Source: Karalla daura (Eukaryota; Chordata; Actinopteri; Chaetodontiformes; Leiognathidae). From it: a stretch of DNA of 64,000 bases. Position 1 is the first letter of the stretch, and every line of letters starts with the position of its first letter. The notes under the pieces are model-generated. The model was not told the origin of the DNA. It did not search any database and saw only the letters and a list, made by a program, of their open reading frames with translations. A program made the translations under genes and the position numbers. Shown in pieces: positions 9,031 to 22,436 of this stretch. The DNA lies in contig CM055192.1 in assembly GCA_029224185.1 (NCBI GenBank), positions 22,532,739-22,596,738 of the forward strand, in the 5' to 3' direction.

Positions 9031-11439
9031 CAGCTGCCGGTCAATATCTGAATCAGTAGATGGTCGGGGGATGGTCTCCATCATTTTCTGCGCATGTGTG
9101 ACATAACCTTGTGCTTGGACACCACCGGGCCTACATTGCATCATAGCTGTTACATCGGCACTGCACCAGATGTCTCCTGTCTGCTGTTAGTGTGTGTGTG
9201 TGTGTGTTTAATTGTCATCCCCGTGTCACGTGCATCACATCAGTGCAAGAGAAGCCGTGGCCCACATGGCCGGCAGCTGAGTGCGCAGCAACCAGCCCTG
9301 TGATAACGGCATGATTTCAGAGGGGCTCCTCGCACCAGGAACACACACTCAGATCACTCGCTCCGTCTTCACGCTGTTTATGCTATGGTACTGTGAGAGC
9401 GTATGGATCTGAAGAGCGCTGACGATAATGTCTCTCAAATGGTGCTGCAAGGTTTTTTTTTTTATCACTTCCTCTGCTGAGCAACAGTTGATGTGCCAGC
9501 TTCCCACAGGATGATATTTTTTTCTGACAATACATCCTTTTCATTGCAGTGATTTCCCCCCCTCTATCTGCCATTCTCCTCTCTTCTTTCAAGACTGTCT
9601 TTCAGAAGCAGATTTGCTTTTGTTTTCGGCGATTTCAAACTGGCCTGTGTTTCCTGCTGATCTGAAGGGAATTCACATCTCCGGCCATGCCCTCTGTTTT
9701 CTGATGCAGCTTGAACAGGATCGCCCTCACTCTTTTTCTCATGTTTCACAGTATGCACGTGTGTGTGAGACTGTGTGTGTTTGGGTTGAACAGAGATATG
9801 GTTCAAGGCAGGCCAGATGCAAAGGCTGGAGAGCAGAAGCAGATGGGTCATGTGTGTGTGTGTGTGTTTGTTAGTGTGTGTGTGTGCTGGAGGGGAACAG
9901 TGGGAGGCGGGGCTGGGCTGGACAGGCTGATGTTTAGAGAAGAAGGAAGGGAAGGGGGCTTGTTTACAAGACCATCATGGTAAATGGGCTTTGGCAGTGA
10001 GCAGGGTCAAAGTGATATAAACCTTATGTTTTCACGCTTTCACCGCACATGTGTCTGGATTATTATCGCTGTCAGTTCATCATACGGGACCCTGTTAGCT
10101 ATACAGACAAGGCAACGGGTGTGTGAGTGTGACTGTCTTGAGATAAGGTGTGATATGTGCACAGCTGTGCACTAAAAACGACACGGGGACACCAGAACGG
10201 ATGTCTGGCTCACCAAATGACATTATCGTGCTCACATCGACCGCTTTTACACATTAGCATGCGATTCGCACAACCAGAGATGATGAGACAACTTGTGCCG
10301 TCATGTCTGGTTTCTCACTTCTAAGTGAATATCAGAATGAAGAGTAAATGAAGATGAGAAACAATGGATGTTGCTGCATCTCCCGACCAGGATGCTTTCC
10401 TCTCTGAAGTCCTGTGATATGGCCTTGTTTTGGCATCGGGTGTCTCTGGTGTCTTTTTTGTGGTGGTTTCATTGACCTCTCTCGCTTCCAACCATCTGCT
10501 GTTTTGAAAAAGTTTTATCTCTACCAGAAGAGTAAGAACACCTTCTGCTTCTTTGCTGCCCCAAAGCAATATCTCTCTGTGCAGTTAATCAACCCAGGTA
10601 CAAACCTGCAGGGGCCTGGATGGCTCCACACACCATGATATAAGAAGAAAAAAAATGCACGTCAAATTTACAGAGCACAAACAAATCAACAGACTCATCT
10701 GCACACAGAGTACAGTACATTAAAAAGTGCACGGTGAAGCAAAAAAGCTCCAAACCGAGAGAGAAACACTGCAAGTCACGCACAACACAAAGCAAATCGA
10801 CAGAAGCTTCTGCATGAAGTTGAAAACCGATCAGACTGCCTGGCTGGTTGAAACTGATTAAACATCAATGACAGGAAAGCTAATTATAGCAGATGTTGGC
10901 TGCTAATTATCAGAGAATCATGTGGAGTGCATTCCACATTGTCCTTCACATGAATGCAAACTACAGTATTAAATTACTACATAGTCAGCTAATTGTGCTA
11001 TTTCATTGCCTTTTCGCAGCCTCCACACAAACCAAATAACATTCCTTAGAATTTAGCACTAGTGAAGTGGTGCAATACGTGCATCAAAGGACATAAATCT
11101 TTTCAAACATCACTAATTAAACCTCCCTTAGGACAAATTAAACCATTTTTCCAGTGATTTACTACTCATTGTTGTTTTCCAATATGCTCCTGGAGCTGTC
11201 TCACCACCTCCTGCCACTTATTTCATTTTTTCCAGCCGTGCGCAACACCCCAATTTATTGTTGCCATAGTCCAACAGTAGCACACTCAAATCAAGTGCTT
11301 TTTTTCCCTCACCATGCATAATTGGTATTATTTCTTCACAATTTTGCTTCAAAAATATGCATTTAAAAGCTGCCTGGATTAACTTCTATCACACAAATTT
11401 GGACACATCACTGTGATTTGTTGATATACTGACCAGGGG

Positions 11440-11818
11440 TCCAGGGTTCAAACCTCTGGGACTATACATTTCCAACCAAAGAAAGACTCATTGAACTACC
11501 TGAAGATGCCCACATCATGTTCAAGTCACTTCCGGTTGCTGGATCCGCTCCCATTTACTTCAATGCTATTCTCAGGACATCTTCAAGAAGACCCAGCTCT
11601 TCTGAGAGTGTCTCCTCTCCCACCACCCCTTATTCTTCACTCCCTCTAGGGCTTAAGCGCTGCACTTGTACTAGTCCTTGTGGTACTGCACTCATCTCTT
11701 GGTAGGTTGAAGGAAGTAGAGCAGTATTTACTGCTGCACTTGGTTCTATAGCTTGAATGCTTTTACGCCTACGCAAGTCACTTTGGAAAAAAATGCCTGC
11801 TAAATGACTCAAATGTAT
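11440..11818 (+). repeat. 3' end of a LINE-type (or LINE-tailed SINE) element
   Basis: The right end reads CAAGTCACTTTGG, then AAAAATGCCTGCTAAATGAC and TCAAATGTA. This is the characteristic 3' tail of widespread teleost elements, usually GTAAGTCGCTTTGGATAAA followed by GCGTCTGCTAAATG. Upstream, 11568-11600 (TTCTCAGGACATCTTCAAG, CCAGCTCTTCTGAG) fits the degenerate end of a reverse-transcriptase reading frame. A GGTTCAAACC word at 11444-11453 resembles a tRNA B box, but no A box is convincing. It is truncated at the 5' end, as is usual for LINEs. Confidence 0.6.
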
Positions 11819-14800
11819 AATCATGTTGATGATGATTTGCCATGTTTCTTCATTTGCAGCGTGCAAAGCTTCTCTGGCTCCTTCTGGCTCGTTTACAGAA
11901 ATATATCTTTCTAGGGTCTCAAATGTCATGCAGCTATAATTCAATGATGTTAAAGTGCTAGGGAAGGCACTATTAATATAGATGTCAAACCGTGCACAAG
12001 CTGACACACACACACACACATTCGGACTCGAGCATGCACGCGCTGCACAGCCCCCGGCGCCCCTCTCTCAGTGGCTTTAAGGCCTGTTGAGAAGTTTCCA
12101 TCAGCCAGTGAAGATGGATCCTGAGGGTTTTGGCAGCGGCTGTGATTGCAGTTGTTCCGAGACGAGATGCTTTTGCTCTTCTGCAACTCACCCCTTCTCT
12201 TTCAGTTCTCTCTCTCGCCCTCACCCTCTGCCTCTCTCACCCACTTATGCGTGCATATTTCTTTCCTCCTCCTTTTTCTCAGTCGTTTCGGGCTCAATTC
12301 GAGTAGCATAATGAGGTCATTTTTGCATTGCCAAAGTGTAAGCACTTACCACTTATTAAGTTCAACTTTAATTGAACAGACAAGTGCATTTTCAGCCTGT
12401 TACCAATGAAAACTGTGCATGAGGAAACTAGTAGAATCCTCTTGAAGGCCCCACTTGTGCAAGTACCCTGAATACCAACATTATGGAGCTCACTTTCTCT
12501 AGCTCTCCCTTTGCCTCAAAACATTTAAGTTGAATTAAATGAAGTCTTATTGGCGTGGCTGTCAAAATTTTACATTATTGCCAAAAAGCAATAACCTGAG
12601 ACTATAGAACACAAGGCCGTAATAAATATTTGTCGTCCTATGAATGATGCAAGCGCCCCTTTGGGGCAATCAATAAATAAATAAGCCCTGAGGGAGGAAA
12701 AGTGTTTCCAGGAAAGTCAGACTGATGGAAAATCCAATGCGGTGCGTGCTGACGTTCCTGGAGGCCAATCCGAAGTGAAAGGATCAGTGAATGCACCAAA
12801 TCTTTCCTACCCATGAAGTGGAAGTTGTGTTTATCCAGATCTTTTCACTCTGACCTGTAATTTCGCCCCCTGTCATGCTGATCAATGTAATTTTAAAAAT
12901 GCCAGAATGCAGTGGTGAGAGGCATCTCCCCAATCTAATCACTGTTGTCTGAGACAAATGAAGGAACAGATGGGGTGTAATCCATAGCTCCCCGCTGTGA
13001 CGTAAATGTTGGTGCATTTCTTGGGCACCACAAACTCTCTCATTCTCGATGCGACGGGAGCGGAGAGCTCCTGGAGGCCTTGAGAAGAAGCTTGATGGAG
13101 CTGCTCTGGGTGGCTCCGGCTTCCTGCATTATTTATCGGTGGTAGAGTGGAGGTGGAGGAGAGCTCTGACCTGCTTGTTTGTTACCAGCTGACCACTATC
13201 GGCCATCTGCTGCCCGCCAGCCTCCCACCCTCAGTCACCCTCCTCCCTCCTCCTCCTCCTCCCTCTCCTTTGCTCACTCCGTCTATCATTACCCCTCTCC
13301 TTTAATATCAATTTTTCTGTAGCTGTGCTCACTGCGTATTCATCTGACTATCTATCAATAACCGGGTTTCCATCCAAGTTTTTATGGAAAACAGGACGCA
13401 GAGAGTTAGAGAGGTTAAATGGATTTTTTGCTTACTCCTGATTTCAGCGGGGTCTCAGTGAAAACACTGTCAAAAAAGTGATGACAAGGCAGTTTCTCAA
13501 CACTTAAAGACACAGTGGGTTTGACAATGAACAACAGTGACATGGCTAGTATTATGTGTTTTTATTTATTACATAATAGTGAATGAGAGGAATATTGAGG
13601 AGGTTATGATGCTGAGCCAAGGAAACAATGGTCTTAGCGTCTTAGCGAAGAGAAAAGAGTCTAGCTATCATATTACAAACAAGTTCAATCAGGGTTAAAG
13701 TCTGCCTAATGACAAACCCATAGAAAAACACAGTCTTTACGCTGGATTACCATATTAAGCTAATTCAATTAATTTGGAGTTGCTAGCATGTGGGTTTTAT
13801 TACCTTTGTGCAAAGCCAGCATAGCAGTTTTTTGCTAAGCTAAGCCAACCAGTGTTCTCAGATTTGAGAGCGGTATCGATTTTCTCATCTTCCTCCTGGC
13901 GTGAAAGCTTATTTCCCAGAAAGTTGAGCGAAGTCTTTAATGGAGTTTTTGCCATGGCAGAATCATCTGTTCCAGTAAAAGGTGTGATGTTTTACTATCC
14001 ATCCTGAGTCAAAGAATGAGTCAGATAGAGAGAGAGAAATTTAATTTGCCCTTATTTATCGTATCATGTTTCATTCATTCATTTTCTCTTCTGATTTACT
14101 AACCATTAGTGCTGAGGGGCAGCATGTGACGTCCATCTCAGTGCTCCTGGGGCAAAAGGCAGGAAATAAACCCTCAACGGGCCTCCAATCCAAGGCAGAG
14201 TATCGTATCATATTTGATCCAGAAATTTCCTATTTAAATAATAGAGCTGCTAACAGCTGGACTCCCATTTCAGCCTGTTTCCTGGGTTTGCCTGTTCCTG
14301 GCTGAGGCTGAAATTACAGAGCGGGATTGGGTTAGAGATAGCGTAATGCATAGCCTGAAGCAAACTCTGTTTCAGGGGCACCGTGTAAGGTATTAAGTAT
14401 GTTTTCCGAGGCCTCCTCCTCGTCTGCTTGTTGTTTTGTTTGTTCCGACTCAGCAGATGTTTTCTGGCTGTGTTGTCCGCACCATGCTTTGTGTTCGGGG
14501 GGAATCGCTGTAATTGTTCTCTTTTGTGTTATTCTGGTTTTGGTGACACGTCAAAGCTGTTTGGGCCCTGTATGAATGTGGAGGTTCCCATTGTTTACTG
14601 TCAGTGCGATGTGTGCATGCTCTGCTTAGAGGATATGCCTATGCATTTTAAGCTCTTGCGTTTCACTCTTTTCATGCATTGTTTCCTGGAGGGTGCATGC
14701 AAATCCTTATGAGCTACCTGCATAGGATAACAGTAAAAAAACAGAGTGGATTTCTGCCATGGTGCATTTGCGTGCGAAATAATGATGCAGATGCAGTGAG

Positions 14801-16130
14801 CAGGAGGGGGGAGATGTGTGGAGGAAAGTAGGCCCCTGCCCTCCTCTTCCCCGTGTTAAGCGGGGCATGGCAGTTTGTTTTTATGACAGCCTGTTTTTGG
14901 CATTGTTCTGGTCCGATAGAGCTCGCCCTCCCTACCGTGGGACTGGCCGTTAGTGGGCAGGAAGTGCCGGGAGCGCGCAGCGTGAGCACATACTCACACA
15001 CACACATACATACAGTGTTGCACACACAGCCCCTCCTAAGCCATTGCCCCCAAACTCACACATAAAGTTTTGAAAGGACAATAAAAAGTTGCCCTGCGGC
15101 GGGCAGGCCGGTAAAGCTGCAGCTTATCCAGGAAGGCGCTGCAGCCGGGCTAATGGCCTCTCTCCAGGGCAGCCGCTACACAGGAGCCCATGTAGACTTA
15201 TCAGCAGCAGGAGGGCCCCTGCACGGCTGGGCTCTGAGCACTCAGATGAGCTCCTGTGTGAGAGTAGCTTAGCTTTTCATAGCTTTTTTTCAGAGAACGA
15301 AAGTTACCTTGCTTATTTCCTGTTGCGCTGGTCCAAAAGAGAAGGAAAAAAGAAGGAGAAAAAAAATCACGGTTAGCAGTGAAACCACTCTTAAATAAAA
15401 ACTTGGTTGTTTACACCCTAATTGGAAATCCAAACCCAGCCTATCAAGGCTCACTGGGAAGTCAATGTCAACTGTTATTGTTGGGAAATCAATGATAGGC
15501 CAGGTTGGCTTTTACCACCAGGCAGTTAGTTCTTTCTTGTGCCATGGGGCCATTTTGGCAAGTGCTGAAGAGGTTGGTGGACAGTGTGTGGAATAGTGCT
15601 CAAAAATCTCTGCAGCAGAGGCATATTTCTCTTCCTTTATTTAAGATTTCTAAGTTAAGTGCCTGCATGATTTGTAGAATATGACGTTAAGTGAGACAAA
15701 TTGTCTGATTTAACAGATTTGGCCTATTGGATTCTGTGATGACTCCACTATTGAGCTCATGAGTCATTGGAGTCTTCATCTACAGAGAAGCAGGAAGTGA
15801 TCTAGTGTTCTCAACGGCTAATAACTCTCCTGCAGCGAGGGTATCTTCTCACTGCGGCCTTGTATGAAAGGTTTTCCAAACATAACCCCTTCTCATTGTT
15901 GGATAGACTGAAAAGTAAACACCGGCTGTACCGAATCTTATCTAAATATCCTGAACCTGCTGTTTGTTTTTGTAGACGGTGCCATCTCCCCACCTGCTCC
16001 TCTCCTTGGCATATTGTCCACGATACTGTATATGAGATAACAACAAGAATAGAACATCCAGTAAATACACAATATAAGCGGGTAGATCAAACTGATAGTA
16101 TGTGGTATATGGTGCTGATATAGACAGAAT

Positions 16131-16228
16131 CTGGGCAGCACTGTGGCAGGATGGATTGGACCCATGTACTCTAGTTTCCACAGTCCAAAAACATGCATGT
16201 TAAGACTGATTGGAGATCCAAAATTGGT
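16131..16228 (-). repeat. Fragment of the CATCCATTATC-type teleost repeat, reverse orientation
   Basis: The + strand shows CTAGTTTCCACAGTCCAAAA, ACATGCATGTTAAGACTGAT and TGGAGATCCAAAATTGG. This is the reverse-strand wording of the abundant repeat ('CCTCCCACAGTCCAAAGACATGCAGGTTAGGTTAATTGGTGACTCTAAATTG' type, quoted as family knowledge in pieces). It is about 100 bases, truncated on both sides. Confidence 0.6.
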
Positions 16229-17959
16229 AAGATAATGGATATATGGACAGTATTTTCACACCCATGGAAATAGTTGTTTACTGTCCTTGCTGACTGCTTT
16301 GACAACGGAAGAAATATCAAGAAATACCAGAGGCCACTGAGCAGATCCTCTGGAGTAGATTGGGGTTAATTCCCAATTATTTTGTGGCACTCTCCTTACA
16401 TCTAAACAAATTGCATCAATTAGATTTTTTACACAGGTGGACATTTTTCAGAGGTTGGGAAGTTGCTGCCCTGAACTCTTAATATCTGCGGTATCTGCCG
16501 TGGGATTCCTCTTAATCCCCTGTGTCCAGTATAAATCCGTTTTTATTGATTCGCTTCACTCGGCCCGTCCTCACATTCTTATTGAAACATTACTTTGAGC
16601 TTAACAGCGCCCTGGTATTAATGCTAGCCCTGGTTAGCACCTTATTAGCCTCACCTTAAGTCCAACGCTCTGAGCTCAGCTGTATCAGCAGCTGCAGCCA
16701 TAATAATCCTCTTGTTGAGGTGGTGGTCTGGCTTTTGTGATGACGAAGGGGGGTAGAAAGAGAGAAAGAGTCTATGTTTGGCCCCCCTACACACCCCTAT
16801 CCTGCTGCAGACTCACCTTTGACCCCGGCTGGCTGCTCCCCCTCACCCTCCCCTCTGCTTCTGCTCTTTTCCAGTCCAGTGCTCTCCACATGATGTGTGG
16901 CTGTCTGCACGGAGATGGAAAGAGGGAAAAAAAAAAGAAACAAAGAAACGGGCGCTGTGGGATGAGCACACAACACTATGACAGAAAGGAGATAAAAGCA
17001 GAGGAAAAAGCAGATTGGGAAGAATACGAGGGCTGGGGAGTGGGGAGAAAAATAGAGAAAAGTATAGGGGTTGCTAGGTTTGGCCCAGTGCTGGAGAGAG
17101 ACAGAGATTTGAAAGTGAGAAAGAAGCTGGCTTGCGCAGACAGCTCTGAGAAACCAAGATAAGAGCTGACCAGCAGTCAACAAGCACACCATCAATTTTC
17201 AGGCTGGCTTTCACCTCCTCCTCTCACCCTCTCTTTCAATCTCACTCATCGCTGGACTCTTTGACTCTTTTCTCCCCCTTTAGTCATCACTGCACTGCTT
17301 CCTGTGTGTTTTCAGAGATAGAGCTCTCCACGTCAACCCTGTAAAACACTCACACAAACTCTATTTTGCACTCACACACAAACAGAAATACACACAAAGT
17401 ATGCATAAAATTTACTCCGTATGCAACTGGAGTGTTTCACTTTTCTGCCAGGTAATAGTTTCACTCTGCTACAGTTCAGAGGATAATTATATAATCAATG
17501 TTAACTGGCTAATTAACAGGTTGCAAGAATTTGCATACCATAACACGTTTATTTAAACAACTGTTTTTAATTATAGAACAAACTGAGCTGAAGCTGAAGG
17601 AAATATTTTAATGTTAATACTTTTCCAGGCTCCAGTCTGTGGAAAAATATGTTCAGGAGTTCAAAATTAAAGATCAACAACAGATGATACCTGGTTTTTA
17701 ATACGCAGATAGTTATTTCTTGTTACTCTGACTTGTGGAAAGATTCAATACTTTTTCCACTGCTCATGCTTTGACACACACACACACACACGCACACTCA
17801 TTCACACAAACACACACTTGTAACAACAGAGAAATCTAGAAAGCCACGTGTCTCTCACCTGCTCTAACACATTCACACATAGACATATCAGGATGCACAC
17901 ACTGCATGTGTGTACACACACATTGTCTTCATCCTCTCTCTATCTCTCTTTCTCACATG

Positions 17960-18005
17960 CACACACACACACACACACACGCACACTCACACACACACAC
18001 ACACA
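17960..18005. repeat. (CA)n microsatellite, interrupted
   Basis: CA units are interrupted once by GCACACTC. It forms a cluster of CA tracts with 17772-17792, 18167-18200 and 18325-18400 within 650 bases. Confidence 0.95.
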
Positions 18006-18163
18006 GACCTATAGCATATGGAACAGTTTATCTCGCGGTATTTTTTTTTTAATACCTATTAGCTAAAGTCTTTTTTTAGGAACATGAGGGAGGAGAGGAA
18101 GGCAAACTCTTTATTATGATTTTTCGCCCAAGGTTAGACCAGCCATGGAGAAGAAACGCACGG

Positions 18164-18166
<3 letters not shown>

Positions 18167-18200
<34 letters not shown>
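18167..18200. repeat. (CA)17 microsatellite
   Basis: This is an uninterrupted CA run of 34 bases in the microsatellite cluster at 17.7-18.6 kb. Confidence 0.97.
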
Positions 18201-18203
<3 letters not shown>

Positions 18204-18464
18204 ACCGAGCCCCCCTCTGCTTCTACGAGTAAAAAAAAATCAATAACACGTCGGTTTGAAAAAGCCTGAAAACTAATGGAAAGAGACAGTGAGGGTGAGA
18301 GAGGGATGCTGATAAACCACACCAATGCACACACAGACACACAAACACAGATACACACACACACACACAGAAACACACACACTCACAGACACACACACGC
18401 TCTCACGTTTACTTTTTCAATCTCGCTGACTTTCTCTGCTGATTGTGCCTTTCTTCCCTTCTCT

Positions 18465-18590
<126 letters not shown>

Positions 18591-18870
18591 GATGGTGTTA
18601 CAGTAAGGAAGGAAAACCCAGAGCAGTTGTGTCAAATTGAAGCGACGAGAGAGTTAATTCACTCTCCCTCTTTAAAATTCATTGACCGTCCACCCATCCT
18701 CCCTCCCTCCATCCCTCCATCTCTCCATCCATCCTGTCCTCTCATATCTCTGCGGCTGAACAGCTCTGATTTGTGTACCAGGATTAAATTCCTCAAATTT
18801 GTCTTTCACTCCCTGTGGGAGAGGGCCGTGCTTTTTAATTAATTGATTTTGAAATGAAGTTAGCTGCTCA

Positions 18871-18887
18871 GTGCGCGTGTGCGTGTG

Positions 18888-18922
<35 letters not shown>
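18871..18922. repeat. (GT)n microsatellite with GC interruptions
   Basis: The array begins as GTGCGCGTGTGCGTGTGT and becomes pure GT to 18922. It lies 280 bases after the GATA array. Confidence 0.96.
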
Positions 18923-19272
18923 CCATGGGTGTGTGTCAGTGTGGTTAACCATGTGCATGTGCGGTTGTTGCAAAGTGTGTCTTCCTCTCTTTCCCCAATA
19001 CTTAGCTGGCTACAGCAGAAGGGTGGGGATGTGTGTTTTGCTGAGTGTGTGTCTGTGTTCCTATCTGTGCCTTTGTGATTATCTGCAGTCAGAGAAGATA
19101 AAGAATCGTTGGGTGTCATTGCTGAATCTACAGTAAATTAGAAGTGTAAAAACAATTTTGTGGCTCTGCATCCCGGTCTAACTGAATATGGTTCGTCTTT
19201 GTTGAATTAAACAAAGACGCCATGTTGCATTTGCGTGCTCGAAAGGGAACCCACTGGGGAAACACCGATGCT

Positions 19273-19304
19273 GTTATCTGATGTCCTTAAAGACATCAGA
19301 TAAC
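19273..19304. other. Perfect inverted repeat, 13-bp arms, 6-base loop
   Basis: GTTATCTGATGTC at 19273-19285 is followed after CTTAAA by its exact reverse complement at 19292-19304. The arms are too short for a microRNA precursor. Confidence 0.9.
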
Positions 19305-19675
19305 TCCTCTAGGACGTCAAGCTTTTCTGGGACAGTCAGGTAGGAGACTTCTTGACAGCTGGAGTACAATGCACTGTCACAAACTGGCACCAGGATCCTG
19401 ATTTTAAGTTGACGTGACAGCCCATAGACCTCAGATCACGTTTTTGCCCGTTTCATGCAAAGGTTGCAGATGTGGGACCTATGCAGGCGGATACAGACTT
19501 GACAAAGGGCGCTGAGCTGCCAGGTAATCAGAGCCTACGTGATAAAGGTTTCCCTCAGTCTAATTACACACTGCACACTTTTTCTCTAAAGAAAACCACA
19601 TCACCTGCCTGACTCCCTCCAACCAGCTGAAAGTTTGCTATTATGAAGATGTATTGTCAGTCTTAATTTCCCTGG

Positions 19676-19855
19676 CCATCCATCCATATATTTTCCTAAT
19701 CCGCTTTATACCCAACCAGAGTCAGCGAAGGCAGAGAAAACGTCCTGGACAGGTCGCCAGTGTATCGCAGCGCTCACACAGGCTGAACTGAGAGTTGAAC
19801 CTCAGTGCTTCTTCTTGTTGGTTTGTGTCACTGCCAAACACCAAACTACTCGCAC
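19676..19855 (+). repeat. Decayed CATCCATCCAT-type teleost repeat
   Basis: It opens CCATCCATCCATATATTTTC with TAATCCGCTTTATACCC, then has GTCCTGGACAGGTCGCCAGT followed by GTATCGCAGCGCTCACACA, and ends in a GTTGAACCTCAGTGC tail. These are the ordered landmarks of the abundant repeat also seen at 8573, 41368, 46280 and 57945. It lacks the middle 'TTTGGACTGTGGGAGG' block and is therefore internally deleted. Confidence 0.7.
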
Positions 19856-22403
19856 TCACGACACTGAAAGCCCACTGAGGTGCAGAAAACATCTGAATAT
19901 GGGCCTGGGATAGTTTTCAAAGTACATCTGCAAGACATCTGCAGTGCCACTGTCCTCGCTAAACAATGCTAAACTGTGAGGCACACGGTAGCAAAATATT
20001 ACCCCATTAAGCATCTTGGTATCGGCACTTAATACGTTTCCAAAACCACAACCTTTATGGCGAAGCTGTTGTTAACTGGAGTGATTTTTTTTTTTTGTGG
20101 TGATTTTACTGTATGAATGTGGTGGGAGTGGGGGGGGGGCAAGGAGCCAATCAGCAGCCGGGTGAAACCCTTTGTCCCCGGCCCATCCTGATTAAAACCC
20201 CTCTCATAAAAAATCATAGGCGGGCGAGTCACAGCCACTTTAACGTGCGAGCTGTGCCAGGTCCTAACCAGTGTCTGCGCCAGGCCATGGGCACACCACC
20301 CAACTCAGTCTGTGTCCATGTGTGTGTGTGATTTCACTCCTTTTGCAGCTGCATGGACCCTGGCTTTGTTCCACTGAGCCGCTGTGGATGTCGAGCGTCT
20401 GCCGTATTATGTGGTGCACAAAACGTCGGTCTCTGGAGCCGCGCTCGCCGCCGCTGCAGCGTGCTGCCTCAGCGCTCGCAGCACGCCAGGATCGCACCGC
20501 TCATCAGGGCGGAGTGCGTCACAGCGCTGCCGCTGGATCTGCTGCATGCTGTCAGACCCACGCCGTCTGTCGCAGTGTGTGTGCGCACGTGTGTGTGTGT
20601 GCCTCTCTCTCTCGTTCTGTGTTTAAGTGTGTCTGCCTCTTTGTGTCTGTGCCTTTGTCTTTGTTTATCTGGAAGGCTTCTTCTTTGTGTCTGCACCCAC
20701 TAAGTGAGATTGTGCTGAGTGTGTGTTGATCTCTTTGTGTCTGAGTGTGTGTGTGTGTGTGTGTGCACTACCTAGGTGTGTGTTTGTACCTGTTTCAGAG
20801 TGTTGTTATGTGTTTGTGTCCTTGACTGTGTTTTTGTGTGTGTGTGTGTGTGTGTGCATTTGAGGGTGTGCCTTTGTCTAAGTGCTTTGTGTCTGCATCT
20901 CTTGTAGTCTTATTAATTATATATATATATGTATCTGCAGTCTGCGTGTGTGTGAGTGCGTGTGCGTGTGTGTGTATCCCTGTATGTGTCCATTTCTGTG
21001 TTAGCACAGTTGTATGACAGAGAGGACTCCCGCTAGACTTTATTAACAACATTTACTAGAAACTGCTGGGTTTGTCTAAGCTGGGAGATTAAGATGTGCG
21101 CACACACTCACACACACACACACACACAGATGCACATTCTGACACACACTGACAAGGCTGACTCACAAAGGCACCAGGGGTTTCGGGGAGGGAGAGAGGG
21201 AGAGTATGTGTGCGTGTGGGGGCGAGCTCTGCAAAATCAACAAACACATGCGCTGTAGTGGTCCAACACATTCATACACACTGTGTTCTCACATATTCCT
21301 GTTCTGTCATACATACTGCGTCACGTCTCCCACACATGCACACACACTCTTAGGAAGCACACACACACACAGTGAGAGTGTAATTAGAACCAAGATATCA
21401 GATTCTTGTGCGTTTGATTCATGTGTGTGTGTGTTTCCTCACACCTGGGCCGCAGAGCCACCTTACACAGGCACAGAGAGCACCAGGGTGTCGTTACCAA
21501 GCTATGAAGACATCAATGTGAACCGCTCGCTCTGTCTCCCCCCCCTGTGCGTGCATCTGTGTGTGTGTGTGTGTGTGTGTGTTTCCTCTCTGGAGGAGTG
21601 GCAGCCGTTTGAGTGTGTCTATTGACTTATTGGAACGCGGGATTTGTCAATTCCTCATCCTTCATTTAAATGGAGGAACTGCAGAAGAAGACATTAATAA
21701 GACCTGCATTCAATAGGAGAATGGAGAAAGAAAGAAAAAGAAAAAAGAAAGAAAGGAAAAGCCTGAAAACATCAAGGGAATACTTTGAATTTAAGCAAAT
21801 CTCTCTTTTTGACTTTTACATGAGACCACAGTTAAGTCAGTATTTCCGCAGCACTTTTCTAGCCTCTCTGACAGCGTTTAGCAGCCGCACTGGCATCAGT
21901 GGCATGAAGCAGCTGTCTTGGCTCTGCTCATAGTTAGAGCAAGCCTTCCCCCTCTCAGTGCTCCCCAATTAAAATGCTGTGTCTTATTTGTTTTCAATTT
22001 GTACATAAATGTACAAATAATGGTTTCTGTGCCGTTCAGGGAATAGCAAACTGGTGAATCAAAGCATATCTGGCAACCCGAAGATGCAGCTTCAAAGAAC
22101 TTGCTGGAGGAAGAGTACTTTTTGTTGTTTGTCTACAAACACTCTCCACATGCAATAAGCACAGTTACACATAATCATATCAATGACTAATATGATATTA
22201 TAATGATGTAACCCATTTTCTATCATGCTGGAAAATAAGGGGAAAATAACAGTAGTTTTTCTTCAGCCTTTACAATTCCTGGAATCTTATCAGCCGGGAA
22301 GTCATCCCCTGCTCTGCAATGTTATTTTAAAACATTAATCAACATTTCACCTCAGGACAGAGACATGTCAATGCTTGCCTCATTTTCAGTCCCGTGGAGT
22401 TTT

Positions 22404-22436
22404 TTCTTCTTCTTCTTCTTCTTCTTCTTCTTCTTC
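22404..22436. repeat. (TTC)11 microsatellite
   Basis: This is a pure TTC/GAA triplet run of 33 bases, preceded by a short T tract. Confidence 0.97.

Noticed and set aside
11436..11465. Possible tRNA gene at GGGTTCAAACCTCTGG
   Set aside because: It has only a B-box-like word; no acceptor stem or A box fits. It is better explained as part of a repeat.
16737..17162. 141-codon plus-strand frame
   Set aside because: It is purine-rich intron sequence encoding Lys/Glu/Arg-biased residues; no homologous domain and no paired splice sites.
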